In this document: positions 48,394 through 59,252 of the stretch, piece after piece
Numbering within the stretch: position 1 is the stretch's first letter
Layout of the letters: each line of letters opens with the position of its first letter
Notes under the pieces: model-generated
Database searches by the model: none
What the model was told of the DNA's origin: nothing
What the model saw: the letters and a program-made list of their open reading frames with translations, nothing else
Origin: Hirudo medicinalis
Lineage: Eukaryota; Annelida; Clitellata; Hirudinida; Hirudinidae
Direction of reading: 5' to 3'
Length of the DNA stretch: 64,000 nucleotides
Assembly: GCA_011800805.1 (NCBI GenBank)
Contig: MPNW01000350.1
Coordinates: forward strand, 35,379 to 99,378
Position numbers and translations under genes: made by a program

Positions 48394-48975
48394 TTAGAAG
48401 CATGCATGGGAGCCTGCACTCTCCTCTGCTCTTGAATGCCACCACCCCTGTTCCAGTACTTGCATCGTTCCTGTTGAAAATCGTGTAAGAACTTAAGATA
48501 GGTATTAGAGGGAGGGCTCTAAACTCGTCATGTACAATATCATAGGGCCATTTTACAACTTTAATGTCAAATTCGTATTCAGAGATTCCCTGTCTCAGAG
48601 CAGGGATGTAATTTCTTTCTCTATTTGTTCATCAAAGCTGTTAAAATGTCTTAACCTCAATATCTTGTGCAACAAGGATTTTCCACTACGGATTCGTCTT
48701 GTTAAGATGAATTCATCCACCTTTTTATGGCATTCCATATCTTCATTCATATTGTTACTCTGATTCACCACCTGCTCATAGTCCTTCAGAAAATACTTCT
48801 CCCAATGGTTAACGACCTTGTTTGGGTAATTACAATGGCTTTGTGCATTTTCATGTAAATATTCCATATTGTAATCTCCATTATTTTCGTATTCTATGAA
48901 TGTGAACCACATATAGCAACATGCCCACCATGGTTGTTTCGGCCAATTTCGCAGGCTCATCATGCAGAACTCCAA
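48394..48975 (-). pseudogene. Frame-broken long open frame of unknown origin
   Basis: Minus-strand frame 48975-48595 (about 126 codons; first ATGs near 48963) reads VVNHWEKYFLKDYEQVVNQS and DEFILTRRIRSGKSLLHKIL. Near 48600 a one-base shift lets it continue as RQGISEYEFDIKVVKWPYDI and SSYTIFNRNDASTGTGVVAF to a stop at 48394. Composition looks like protein. I do not recognise it. It begins a few bases from the eIF4G fragment in the opposite direction, suggesting both arrived in one insertion. No introns seen. Confidence 0.4.
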
Positions 48976-48984
48976 TTTTTACAA

Positions 48985-49325
48985 CACCAGAGGAAGGAGC
49001 CAGAGAGGTGGCCACCACAGACAGCTGTGACAACCACATGGTCATCCGCAAAACTCTTCAACGGCCTCGGGCATCCTGAACAAGTTGACACCTCAACATT
49101 TTGATACCCTCATGGAGCAAGTCAAAGAATTGTCTATCGATTCCGAGTCAAAACTGGCAGGATGCATCAGCCTCCTCTTTGAACAGTGTGTAAAGCAACC
49201 GATCTTCTCCGGCCTTTATGCCAAAATGGGCAAATACTTTTCTCGAACGACTATCCAACCAAAACTGTCACCTTCAGGAAGCTTCTGCTTTTCGTTACAT
49301 GAGTTTGGCAGTTTTTATTAACCTG
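48985..49325 (+). pseudogene. eIF4G MIF4G-domain fragment (retro-pseudogene)
   Basis: The frame from about 49075 reads GILNKLTPQHFDTLMEQVKE, then LSIDSESKLAGCISLLFEQC and FSGLYAKMGKYFSRT: the first helices of the eIF4G middle (MIF4G/HEAT-1) domain, which binds eIF4A. A one-base shift at about 49260 gives KTVTFRKLLLF, the next conserved block, then a stop. Upstream, GRSQRGGHH-like sequence in another frame fits the Arg/Gly-rich linker of eIF4G. Frameshifts, absence of introns and lack of both ends point to a reverse-transcribed piece of mRNA. Confidence 0.7.
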
Positions 49326-50189
49326 GAGTTGCCTTAAATGTGCTTGTTAACCTTTCTCTAACAAGCTTAAAAACTCATGTTAACTTGCCTTACAACTGTT
49401 GGTCTTCTGTTAATCTGATTAAGTGTGGAAAAGTGGTAATTATGTGCACGTTGTGAGGGGAGAGGGATTTGATAGCTTATGAAGGAGGACATGGGAGATT
49501 TATATGTTATAGCTTAGATCTAACGAAACAAATGAAAGTTTTATTAATCTTAATTTCTCAGACTTGCTTCTCTATCATCGCTTCTTTTCTTTTATCGATT
49601 TATTCCTTAAATCCTTGTCTCTCCAGTTAGAACGTAATTCTGTTAGGAGAGCATGGTTGCAGTCGACTGTTGCAAACAAAATGAAGACTAGTTAAGTGAA
49701 GCAGCTTTATTGCAATACATTGCAACTAATACAAGAGGTATATAATTAGCTATTATTAATAATAATTAGTTAGCGACTTAATAAAATTAATTCATGATTG
49801 TAATGATGACCATAAATTCTTAAATTAACGCAGAACCACTATACTTTGACCTGCTCACATTTGTACATAAAATGATCAGATAGTTTTAGAATGGAGCTTA
49901 TTTATTAATAGCCATTTTAAAGGGAAGCAACCAATCAGTCAATTAGTTTATTTTTAGACTGGAGCTCATCTATTAATAGATTTCCTTAGACGAAAGCAAC
50001 ACGCAGACGTCCGACCTCGCACTTTCTGGACATCAGCTGATTTCTCCTGTCTAGGAAGCCAGCAGCCTTCTCTGGGTCGACGAAAAAGACCTTGACAATG
50101 TTTAAAATCTGAATTATGATGATAGAGAGATGATTTCTCACAGCTGATAAGAATTTTCTACTAGTCTAAAAATATGTTAGATTAAAATA
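49326..50189. other. Intergenic with an imperfect 60-bp tandem repeat
   Basis: 49882-49932 and 49943-50000 are imperfect direct repeats (TTAGAATGGAGCTTATTTATT versus TTAGACTGGAGCTCATCTATT, trimmed here by eye, each ending in a GAAGCAAC-like block). The part after 49990 may be 3' untranslated sequence of the LINE that follows. Confidence 0.4.
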
Positions 50190-50693
50190 ATGCATATTTA
50201 AATAATTAACAGTGTCCGCTTTTCACAAATCCATATGTATATCAGGTCCATATTTGTTAGATTGCATTTAATGTATTTGTATTTATTAGATTTAAGGCGT
50301 ATTTTTTCTCTCAGGTCTAATTGGGTCGGACATTCCATGATGAAGTGACGGACATTTTCATCCTCCTTCACATTTGCCATCTGGATGGCGCTTCATAAGA
50401 TACATATAAGCACAGATTCAGAGCACACTTTCCAAGACGGAGTCTAGAGATCTGGAATTTGCTCTTCGTCGATACAAGTTTCTCTATTGTCTTGTAATGG
50501 AGGCTTCTTGGGTCTTCATTCCATCTGGTTTGCCACTATTGGATGATGTTGCGGACCATAGACCTTTTTACATCCTTGATAGACGCTGGAATCCATCGGT
50601 CTATCTGCTCCCTGGTAGTGGCGGTTTTTGCTAAAGCATCGGTCTTCTCATTGCCAGGGATTCCAGCATGGGCGGGAACCCATAAGAGAGTGA

Positions 50694-50888
50694 CTTTTTT
50701 TTATTGAGCCGAACAAATACATCTACACATTAAATGTCAAAGGAAAAGTAAAATGCCAAGTAAAAGGCTCAAGGGTCAGTCCTAAGGGAGTGACGTCCCG
50801 CTATCAGGACTGCCCAGACCATATTTAAAGGCTGGTCTACGGATAATAAATATTAGACGGATAATAATTAATGACATTATTGAAGTGA
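50694..50888 (-). mobile_element. Nested poly(A)-ended insertion in the LINE RNase H domain
   Basis: Between RNase H pieces KTLVSEIQERRKAIS (ends about 50890) and LLWVPAHAGIPGNE (starts about 50690) lies about 190 bases of unrelated sequence. It ends on the minus strand in TGTTCGGCTCAATAAAAAAA, i.e. a polyadenylated 3' end, and contains GTCTGGGCAGTCCTGATAGC. AGTGA occurs on both sides, a possible target duplication. It is therefore a 5'-truncated retroposed copy of another element. Confidence 0.6.
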
Positions 50889-53529
50889 TGGTTATGAAAT
50901 GGCTTTTCTTCTTTCTTGAATTTCTGAAACCAGAGTTTTGTAGATATTTCGATATTTATAGCTGCAATCCTTTAGTGTGTAAGGCGCTAAGAGAATCGCT
51001 GAAAATTACTACATTGAAGTTCTCTCCCTGATAGAAGTCCTTCATATGAAGTAAACAGTCCTCAATAGCGGCTATTTCGGTCGAACTTATGCAGTTGTGA
51101 CTTGGCGTCCTGAGGCTGATATCGACTTGCTTCTCTGGAATGAATATTTCAATTCCGACCCTGTCGTCCAAGATCTTTGAGATGTCTGTTTAGTAGAAGA
51201 GGTTTCCTTGGAGATCCTCGATTTTCTCCCTTGTCGGCTGCTATGGAGAGGTTCGAGGTGTCGATCTTCAGTCTCCAAGGGGAAGTTGTGGGAGCTTCCT
51301 CTATAATGTCTCTTAGGAGATCTCCCGGAAGGATCAACGTCTCAACTGGAGTGGGGATTCCTTTTTTCTTCATCACGAAATGATGTGTCTGCGCCCTAAG
51401 TCAATCGCTTCGCAGCAGTAGTCAAGGAGAGAACTGATGGTGGCCCTATAGACATGTAGCAGGCTAGATTTGTTTGCATCCCATGAGCTCCCCGAAATAG
51501 CTCTAATGCATCTAATGCATAATGAATTATTTCTTTGCCGATACGAAGGTTGATATTGGCCTCGCTCCTCTTGATTCTGCTATTGGTAAATAAAACTGCT
51601 TGTGATTTAGACGCTGAGATCTTGAAACTATTAGCAGATAGAAACTTAGCCGTGTCGTTGAGTTGTTTCTCTATGCGAATTGTCATTGCTCCTAGGAGGT
51701 CCCGGTCGTCCAAAGAGCAATGTCGTCGGCATATAGACAACTCAACCCATTTGCGAGGGTTCGAGATGGCGTTCATCATGATGATGAATAGAAGAGGGCT
51801 GAGGATACTAACCTGTGGTATGCCATTTTCCAATACGAAAGGTTGGGAGAGGGCAGATCCGATCCTCACTTGGATATTCCTATCGTGAAGAAAACTGTGG
51901 ATCCATTGGAGAGGTTTGCCTTTGACACCCAGCGCGGAGAGTTGATTGATGATCCCCTCTCTCCAAATTTCGAATGTTTTTTCCAAGTCCAGGAAGACTC
52001 CAATATTCATCTGTATTTTGGGCGAAGAGGCGGCAATATCCTGCGTCAGTCTGACAATGTGATCAACACGACCTCGGCCTTTTATGAAACCAGCTTTGTA
52101 CTGGTTTAACATGTTCCGACTCTCTATGAACCATCTTAGTCTCGTCGTGGCAACCACCCGTTCAAGTACCTTACAAAGAGTGGAAGTCAGAGAAATGGGA
52201 CAATAGGAAGATAGTTCTGAAGTTGGGTTTCCTTTCTTTGGAATTGGAACAACCGTGCTCTCTTCCAGTAATGAGGGACTATTCCATACAACCAGGATTT
52301 ATTGAATTGTGAGACTTCTCAGGCTTGGAAGGGGAAGTCTTCTAAGCATCTCGTAGTGGATGCGGTCAGGTCCGGGTGAAGAGTTCCCGCATTTCTTCAA
52401 TGCATTATGAACTTCTGAGAGGTTGATGGGATCAGAAAGAGGAGAACAGAAAAGATTCTAGAATTATTTGATGATTGTTTTTTTATGTGTGCGAAGTGCG
52501 GGGAGAGGTTCGCGTTGCTGCTGGCTAGTGTAAAGGATCTTGCGAGGACTTCGGTTTTGTCACTGTTACCCAAAGGATCTCCAGAGTGCGATGCGATTGG
52601 GGGGATTTGTGGGCACGTGTAGTTGCCGTTCATTGTTTTGATGGTTCTCCAGAGAGTCGTTAGGCCAGTGGAGTCATCAAAACTGGTACAGTGTTTTTGC
52701 CAGCATTTTTTCTTGGCGTTCTTGATGACCCACTGAGCGCGATCCTTGGCTCTCTTGTGTTCTCTTCCTTAAAGCTCGACTCGGATCGAAGTCGCCGATA
52801 GACAGTCATTATTCCAGTATGGAACAAATAGCCCCTTGCAAGTGGGAGAACTAATCTTAATGGCCTCCACGATACAATCGGCAATGAGCCTTGTATTTTC
52901 TTCAAGGGTTTCCGATGGCAGTTCCTGGGTAATGGTAGAAAGACACATTTCCTGAAATGAGTTCCAGTTAAGTGTCTTCAGATTCACTCTGGGCGGCCCG
53001 AGATCCTCTTGAAGCACTTTGTCATTAACACTCATCTGTATGATGTTATGATCACTGCCAAGGCTTTTGCTGAGGACCTTCCAAGTTTTTTGGGTCTCCC
53101 AGTTTGGAGAGGCCAGCGAGATGTCGATGGGAGACATGCTGCCATTCGTCACAAGATGCGTGTCCTCACCTGTGTTTAAAACGACAAGGTTCAGAGTTAA
53201 GTCAAGTCTTCCATTATCTTACCTCTGCGATCGGAATGTCGAGCTCCGAATATTGGAGAATAAGCGTTCCCGCAGATGATGGCGTCTTGGTGACTCAGAA
53301 TCTTTTCCAGTTCCTCTCTCTTAAAGGACCTTCTGGGTGGCACATAAAAATTTATAATTTTAAGCCTCCTTAATCTCGCGATAAAAGTGTCGGTAGACAC
53401 TTCGGTTCCTGGGATGTAATGTAATGGCGGAACTGTAAGCCAGGCCTTCCCTAACACAGCCAGAACGCCACCACAAACCATGTCATCCTGTCTGTCCAAT
53501 CGTTCGATTTGATATCCTTTAATCTTGAA

Positions 53530-54209
53530 GGTATCACAGATGTCTGGGGTACCACTCCCTGAAAGAGTGCCCAAAGCGAAGGTAATTTTGAAGGCCTGCT
53601 TTTAAGAAACGTTTCTTAGAGCAGAATAATGTCCGGCAGTACCCTCAAAGAATTTAGAAATTAAACAAATTTTTATCGAATACCAAGACAGTTCCACCGA
53701 ATAATGTTTATGGCATGATTCATGTTGAACAGACTGTGGAACTAGGCTGGCTTTGGTGGCCGTCTTGACCTCTTCTGGGATGTGATCTTCGCTCATGCAT
53801 TGAAATGCAATCAAGCAGACATGGGTGAGCACATCCTGGAATTGATCTTCGTTCCCGCCATGGAACCTGTGGTTCAACTGTTGGGAAATTTTAGTTATTA
53901 GCCTTGCTATGAAGACTACTGACACAGACTTTTGTGCACAGGCTGGTTTTTTCTTTAGACCCAGAAGGCTTCTTAGCCTCACTTTTCTTATTGCTTATGC
54001 TTATTCCTTATGTTTTAGCCGCGGTGAGGGCTTTAGCATAGCTGATATGTTAGGTTGTCCTCAGGAGGATGGCCTCCTTCTATATCTTACTCTTTGGACA
54101 TGCTTCTTGCCTAGTATGGTGGCTTTTGCTGTTGCATGATGCGCAGCGCTTTTCAGCTTCTCTGTTTGGGCACTCTTTCAGGGAGTGCTACCCCAGACAT
54201 CTGTGACAC
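53530..54209. repeat. Inverted 44-bp repeat inside the LINE
   Basis: 53530-53573 on the plus strand (CACAGATGTCTGGGGTACCA, then CTCCCTGAAAGAGTGCCCAAA) is nearly identical (two mismatches) to the reverse complement of 54166-54209, the ORF1 zinc-knuckle coding part. The former copy lies within the endonuclease, between ETFLKAG and KIKGYQIE, where it does not belong. Confidence 0.75.
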
Positions 54210-54540
54210 TTAGCCTTATTCGTGCAACTGGTTGCAATAGGCCATAGGCACTTGCAGCACCTAGTTGGTTCACTTACATAGGGTTTTATCTTGAAACTAA
54301 GATACCCTCTCCTAACCCTATCGGGAAATCTCATTCTGGAAGCTGAGGATGACCACAGAAGAGGCCACCTTGCTTCTTCCGATAATTTTAATTACCCTAG
54401 CTGCGCTTTCACAGCCAGTAGTTATCTTAAAAGTTTCATCATCGACATTAACGGAAATGACGATGATGCAATATTTCGGTTTGGCCGCTACATGGGCATT
54501 GGCAGCAACGCCGTCTAAACTTGTAATTTGAGATAATTTC

Positions 54541-55140
54541 GCAATCTCTAGCTTAGTTTAAAGATTAGCTTTTTACTATTATATACGTGTCTGCTGGCGG
54601 AATACAAGTTTAAAGTTCCTGATTGAGATACTGCCATTTTCCCTCGGGTATTTACTGAGGATTAAAATTTAAATTTATCAATTTCGATTAATCGTTATGT
54701 CACGCATTTTATTTACTTTATTTTATTCTTCGGTTGTCTTTACATCTTTGGAAGAACAGTGAATGTTCGATAAACATTTTTGCTTTTCGTTGTGGGTCAT
54801 GTGTTTGTACACTTTCTATTTGGAAAAACCGCGGGAGTCGGGCGATTAAGCAGTCAGTAATTAATTGGAATTAAGTAAGTAATTGGGTAACTGATTAGCT
54901 TAAATGCGCCTCCTTTTTTTAAAGGTCGAATACTTGCTAATTTGGGAATGAGTTTCCTGCTGATAGTGGTGGTGCTCTGGCGTTCGGAAATACCGTGACT
55001 CATCTGGGAATGTTTTGTGATCAGTGAAAGTTTTTTTCTCAAATTTCGGCTAGCAATCGTTGGCAAAACTTTTCCTACTAAGCTTGTTAAGGCATTCAGA
55101 AATTATTTAAAACACCATCAATTCGATCGTAGCTTATATC
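54541..55140. other. Upstream region of the second SAM-like gene
   Basis: No exon or repeat recognised. It holds the presumed promoter; no clear TATA at a fixed distance from the start codon. Confidence 0.4.
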
Positions 55141-56050
55141 ATGGGTTTAAACGAAGTGCTACAGTCGATTTTTAAAGGCGAAGATATTGGACGAATTAAT
55201 AAAATGATACAAGTTTTGGAATGTAACAAGATTTTTGATGAGGATGATCTGAAATACATGGACAAAGAAATGCTTGAAAAAGACAATTTTTTCAACCCTG
55301 TGGAAATTAAAAAATTACTTGCTTATAATTCAGGTGAGTCTCACTCAATCCACTTCACGTGTTTAAAATTACTTTTGCTGAATCTTGATGTCTTTTCCTA
55401 GACATATTTGATCCACAACATTTTTTATAGAAAAGCAGTACCATTTTACTATTTAACAATACAATTTGGACTCTAGTAACACTTTTTTTAAAGGTCCAAA
55501 ACATTTGAGACAAACACTGGAAAAAATATTTGGAAAAACAAATCCTAAATTACGAGAAATAGAAGAATACTTCTATGAAAATGAGGTTTATATAGCGGAG
55601 GATTTGGCACTTTACGATCTGAATAAAATTGCACAGAAGAAAACCATTTTTTCTGATCGAGACATTCTCAAAATAAAAAATCATATACGGAGGGGTAAGT
55701 CGACTTAGTAGCTTATAAACACTCATATTTTCACAAACAAAAATAAGCATGTCCACTAATTTTTAATATTCTTCACTGCAGAACATCCAGACAATTTCAA
55801 TGAAATACTGGAACAAGGAAAATATGTAAAAGAAAAAAAGGCAATGGAACTCAAAGCATCTAACAAGTTGGAAGAATTGAACATAAAACAAAGAGATAAC
55901 AACCTGAATTTTCTGTATAAACAGCGAGAGCATTTGTCAGAAGCACTCCGTGAACTTCACAAACGATTATCTGAGCTAATCACCTGCCAAACAAACATGA
56001 AGAATATTTCTGTCAAGTCATCTGATAGCAATCTCAGCAGCCTTGCTTGA
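55141..56050 (+). CDS. Second SAM-like repeat protein, paralogue of 19096-20323, truncated by stop
   Basis: Exons 55141-55333, 55494-55694 and 55782-56050, same phases as the first copy; exon 1 has exactly the same length (193 bases). It encodes 220 aa to the in-frame stop. Repeat 1 (MGLNEVLQSIFKGEDIGRIN) matches copy 1 at 35 of 65 positions. Repeat 2 keeps YENEVYIAEDLALYDLNKIA. The coiled coil (KLEELNIKQRDNNLNFLYKQ, EALRELHKRLSELITCQTN) is retained. The frame then ends at SSLA, just before the hydrophobic segment that copy 1 has. The missing part continues in another frame (next entry). Either the gene encodes a shorter product lacking that segment, or it is a recent pseudogene, or there is a one-base assembly error. 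Both introns survive, so it is not a retrocopy. Confidence 0.7.
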
Positions 56051-56280
56051 TGCCTAGGAACACCGCTGCAAAGTCTAAGGTTGTGGGTTGCATAGGAGGT
56101 GCCTCCATGATGGCTTCTGAAATCATAAAATCATGCCAGGAAATGCATGAGTGTATTGTGGAAAATTCAGCCAGTGCAAAGGATGTTCAAAATTTGAGGG
56201 ATCAGTTAGAAAAAGTGCAGAGAGATATTGAAAATAATGAAAAAAAAATTCAGGATGAACTTGATAAAAAGATATTTTAA
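56051..56280 (+). pseudogene. Out-of-frame C-terminal part of the second SAM-like gene
   Basis: Shifted by one base relative to the upstream exon, the frame starting at about 56047 reads AAKSKVVGCIGGASMMASEI and VQNLRDQLEKVQRDIENNEK to a stop at 56280. This corresponds to the small-residue hydrophobic stretch plus final helix of copy 1 (RVAAGLACTMVIGELAGAG, LLEEKLQKVNRDLVRVEKL). The frame has stayed open for 77 codons, so the shift is recent or artefactual. Confidence 0.65.
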
Positions 56281-57068
56281 TGTGTGCCAAGTTGTCAATC
56301 AGTAAGTGAAAGCCGTGTCCAGCCCTTTGAATGTTCATTCAGGCCTTTATTTGCTTAATTTGTGAACAGTTTTTCTTTGAGTGGACTAAACAACTGTTTC
56401 CTTGGAATGCTTTATTGACCTGATATTCATAAGTAAATATTGTCTTTAAATTAGTTTGTTTAAATCTCTTGAATGTTTGTATGGGCAATATTTCACAATA
56501 AACTGTTAATGCAAGATTTAATAAATTTATTAAAACGATTTGATAAAAACTATTGGCTTTTTCTGGTTAGTCATGGAGAGGACATGGCATGGTGATTGGA
56601 ATTAGCATCCAGTTCACAACTAAATAGATGATAACGTGGGCCTCTACCCAGACATAAAAAATCGGCTTTTGGCTGGCCGTTGTTTTGGTTGAGGAACTTG
56701 TCCAAACGAATTTCAGGGATATCATTTGGGAAGGAAACGGTCCCCCTGAGTGTTTCGACTGCTCGAAATGAGTACAATGATAAGTTAGATTTCAATTTAA
56801 TGTTTGATATCGATTGATGTACAACATATGAGCCACATCAAAGAGAATCACCTTACCAGGCTCTCAAGTCGTGCCTGTTCTTCATATCGCTAGTGATATC
56901 TTTTGATCCGAAGAGTACATGTGTAAATACTCCGAGACCATAACATATTGTTCGTGCAATTGTGTCAATCTTGCTGTAATCGTCGCTTTGAGGCCTGCTA
57001 AATTATCTTGCTTGCCAAATATCAGTGTTAGACTTTTGGTTACTATTTTTTCTTTTGTCCTAGATGCA
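56281..57068. other. Intergenic, no gene seen
   Basis: AATAAA at 56498-56503 may serve the upstream gene. Minus-strand frame 56571-56795 (FLNQNNGQPKADFLCLGRGP) has no known domain and may belong to a mobile element. Confidence 0.4.
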
Positions 57069-58976
57069 ATGTCAAAGAAGGCAACAAATCATAACTTTTT
57101 TAAGAGAAAATGTGAAATGGAACTGGATTCAGACACAGAGTCAGTTGGAATTAAAGAACAAAAATTGAATTAGATCCACCTGTTTATGCAGGAACAAATG
57201 AAACCCCATTAATTTCACCTCAATCTCCAGCATTGCTAGAAAACCAAGTATCGATTACGGATTTATCAAGTTTATCATAAATGCTAAAGGAATATCCTGT
57301 AACATCTAGGCGTTGTTTCAACCCTGGATGTTATAAGCAATTTCCATGGTTGAAATGCTCGGTAGGTCAAGGTGACGTCTTTTGTCTCAGTTGTCGACGT
57401 TTTAGTGCCAACATGTGCGACCTGTTGAAACCAATGGGAAGGTTACGTTTGTTGACAAGGGATTTAAAAAGTGGAAGAACATGACCTTTCTAAAGCGATT
57501 AACCTTCCTAGAATTTCTGAAGTTGACAAAGTCTTTAAAGGCCTTTATTTGTACTTTTTCGATATCATTAAGTCTCTTTCCAGAAACCATCTGTAATAAA
57601 GTAAACTATCAGGCACACATCTAAGAAATTGCTCCACATGTCTTATATATTCACTGCCATGTCCATCGTCTGATCCTAGTCAACACGATTAAAAATATAC
57701 CCGAGATCATTGACATGTTTTCCACTTTGCAAGCGATCTGGATGTTCTTGTCAGTTAGTGGTCCAAGACATGAACTTGTTTCTTCGTTAGACATGAGAGT
57801 TTCTTCGAGCACAAGTTGTGGCTAACTTAAAAGTTTTGGAGAGATTGGCTGAAACCCGATGGTGTTATTGGTACCGCTCAATGATCAAAGTAAAACTTAG
57901 GATTGAAATCATTGTTAATGTTCTAGAAGCCTTATCATTGCAGAATATTGGTAGGTTACCGACAGCAGAAGCTCAGGGATCCCTTCAATGGCATTTTGCT
58001 TGTGGCTGAAAAGTTGCTTTGGAGCAAGAATTAGATCGTAGAACCGATCAGGCGATTACATAACTGCTGAAATGTTCATAGATTCAAATAAAAGATCTGA
58101 TGACCTATCGCAACAGACAATTGGACCAACATAGTGAACGAAGCTGATGCACTAGGATTTCAAATTGGAGCCCCACTGAATGACCGCAACTGCGAACAGG
58201 CCCAAGAGAACGCAAACGATATCCATGAAGTTACCCGGCTATTTCATGCTTTCAACGACTGGTAAGAAGATGATTGAAACTGCTCAGTACAAAAGTGATT
58301 CAATGCATTGATCAGCATTCTCTTTGCATTTATAAACAATTTTGTTTCTGAATTGGATGCTAGGTTCGCAATCGGGTGCAATGTTCTGAACTGTGTGTCA
58401 ACACTGAATTCAAGTTCCAAACACTTTTTACACCATTAGACGATTAAAATACTTGTTTTAAAAGCTTTTTAGTGATTTTAATGTGCGTAGCGGAGTCGGC
58501 GATGAGAAGCGAAAAAAGGATCATCTTATCGGGAAGGGTCGAGAGAGGGTTTGTTCCCATGGAAAAAGCTGAAATGACTTCATTCCCTGACGACATTCTC
58601 ATTTTAAGATGAGCGATCGAGTTGGTGCATGAATTACTAAGGAAATTCATAGAAAACTTATATTTGGTCAAATCTACAACTTTAGAGCTATTTTGATAGA
58701 ACTTTGTAGGATGCTACTTCTGGCCTTACAGGCGGCCATTGGAAAAAAATTCAACATATCGCTTGAACCACTTTTTTTTTTTATAAATAAAATTTCATAA
58801 TTTAAGTCTGGAGTAATGTATGCAAGTGAAAATTAAAACTACAAACAAACTGATAACTATGGGTTTGACAAGTGCCCCCTTCCGTGGCTTCGCCTATGAC
58901 CATGTATTCATATTAATTTGATTGCAATTATGACTTATTATTCTTAATCATCTTGGGCAGCGCCGTAGCTAGCTTT
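57069..58976 (+). pseudogene. Decayed hAT transposon (TTF-type zinc finger / ZMYM1-like transposase)
   Basis: Fragments appear in order: MSKKATNHNFFKRKCEME (N-terminal), the TTF-type zinc finger YPVTSRRCFNPGCYKQFPWL with CSVGQGDVFCLSCRRFS (57281-57410), FVDKGFKKWKNMT, IHCHVHRLILVNTIKNIPEI in another frame (about 57645-57715), and LERLAETRWCYWYRSM (57827-57875). These are blocks of hAT-superfamily transposases of the domesticated ZMYM1/TTF group. Frameshifts and stops abound. CAGCGCCGTAGCTAGC (58960-58975) looks like a hAT terminal sequence and may mark the 3' end. Confidence 0.8.
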
Positions 58977-59044
58977 TAGGTTTTTTTTTTAAATACACAC
59001 ATTCCTGAATGGATCCGGTCGGCAACGATGTGAGAGTGAGAATG

Positions 59045-59252
59045 GAGTGAGAAGTTATACTTATGTGCTTAACGCTGATAGAAAGTGGCAAGAGGTCGGA
59101 CATCATGCTCGTGTCGCCGACGACGGATGCCATAACTTTGGTGGAGCTGAGGGTTCCGTGGGAGAACGGATTTGAGTATAGCATAGCGCTCAAAGCGGAA
59201 AAATATGCAAATCTGTCGATGGGCCAGGAAGCAAAAGGTTACATATCCTAAA
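59045..59252 (+). pseudogene. Fragment of a retroelement-associated PD-(D/E)XK-like domain
   Basis: Reads RSDIMLVSPTTDAITLVELR, then VPWENGFEYSIALKAEKYAN and GQEAKGY. The pattern (R-x-DI-x-L ... ELTVPWE ... A-x-x-x-K-x-x-KY) is common in retroelement-linked open frames of aquatic invertebrates and fits a nuclease-like core (D ... E-x-R/T ... K). Only about 65 codons are left. Region 59253-59745 shows nothing else. Confidence 0.5.

Larger units (their letters stand above)
50190..54540 (-). mobile_element. Non-LTR retrotransposon with RNase H (I/R1-like), defective
   Basis: Minus strand, 5' to 3'. ORF1 remnant (about 54540-53720) has a conserved gag-like part, PYVSEPTRCCKC, and zinc knuckles (CHRCLG, HSLKECPN, CASC). 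The ORF2 APE endonuclease start (53712 downward) reads INIIRWNCLGIR and LPDIILL-ETFLK, followed by KIKGYQIERLDR, DAIICG and LGSDHNIIQM. The reverse transcriptase (52157-51400) shows YKAGFIKGRG, GVFLDLEKTFEIW and SILSPLLFIIMMNAIS. RNase H (51180-50600) shows STEIAAIEDCLLHMK, VIFSDSLSAL and LLWVPAHAGIPGNEKTDALA. A terminal Cys/His motif (HFIMECP) follows. Presence of RNase H after RT fits I- or R1/Jockey-group elements. Many stops and frame changes show it is dead. Two structural oddities are listed separately. Confidence 0.9.
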
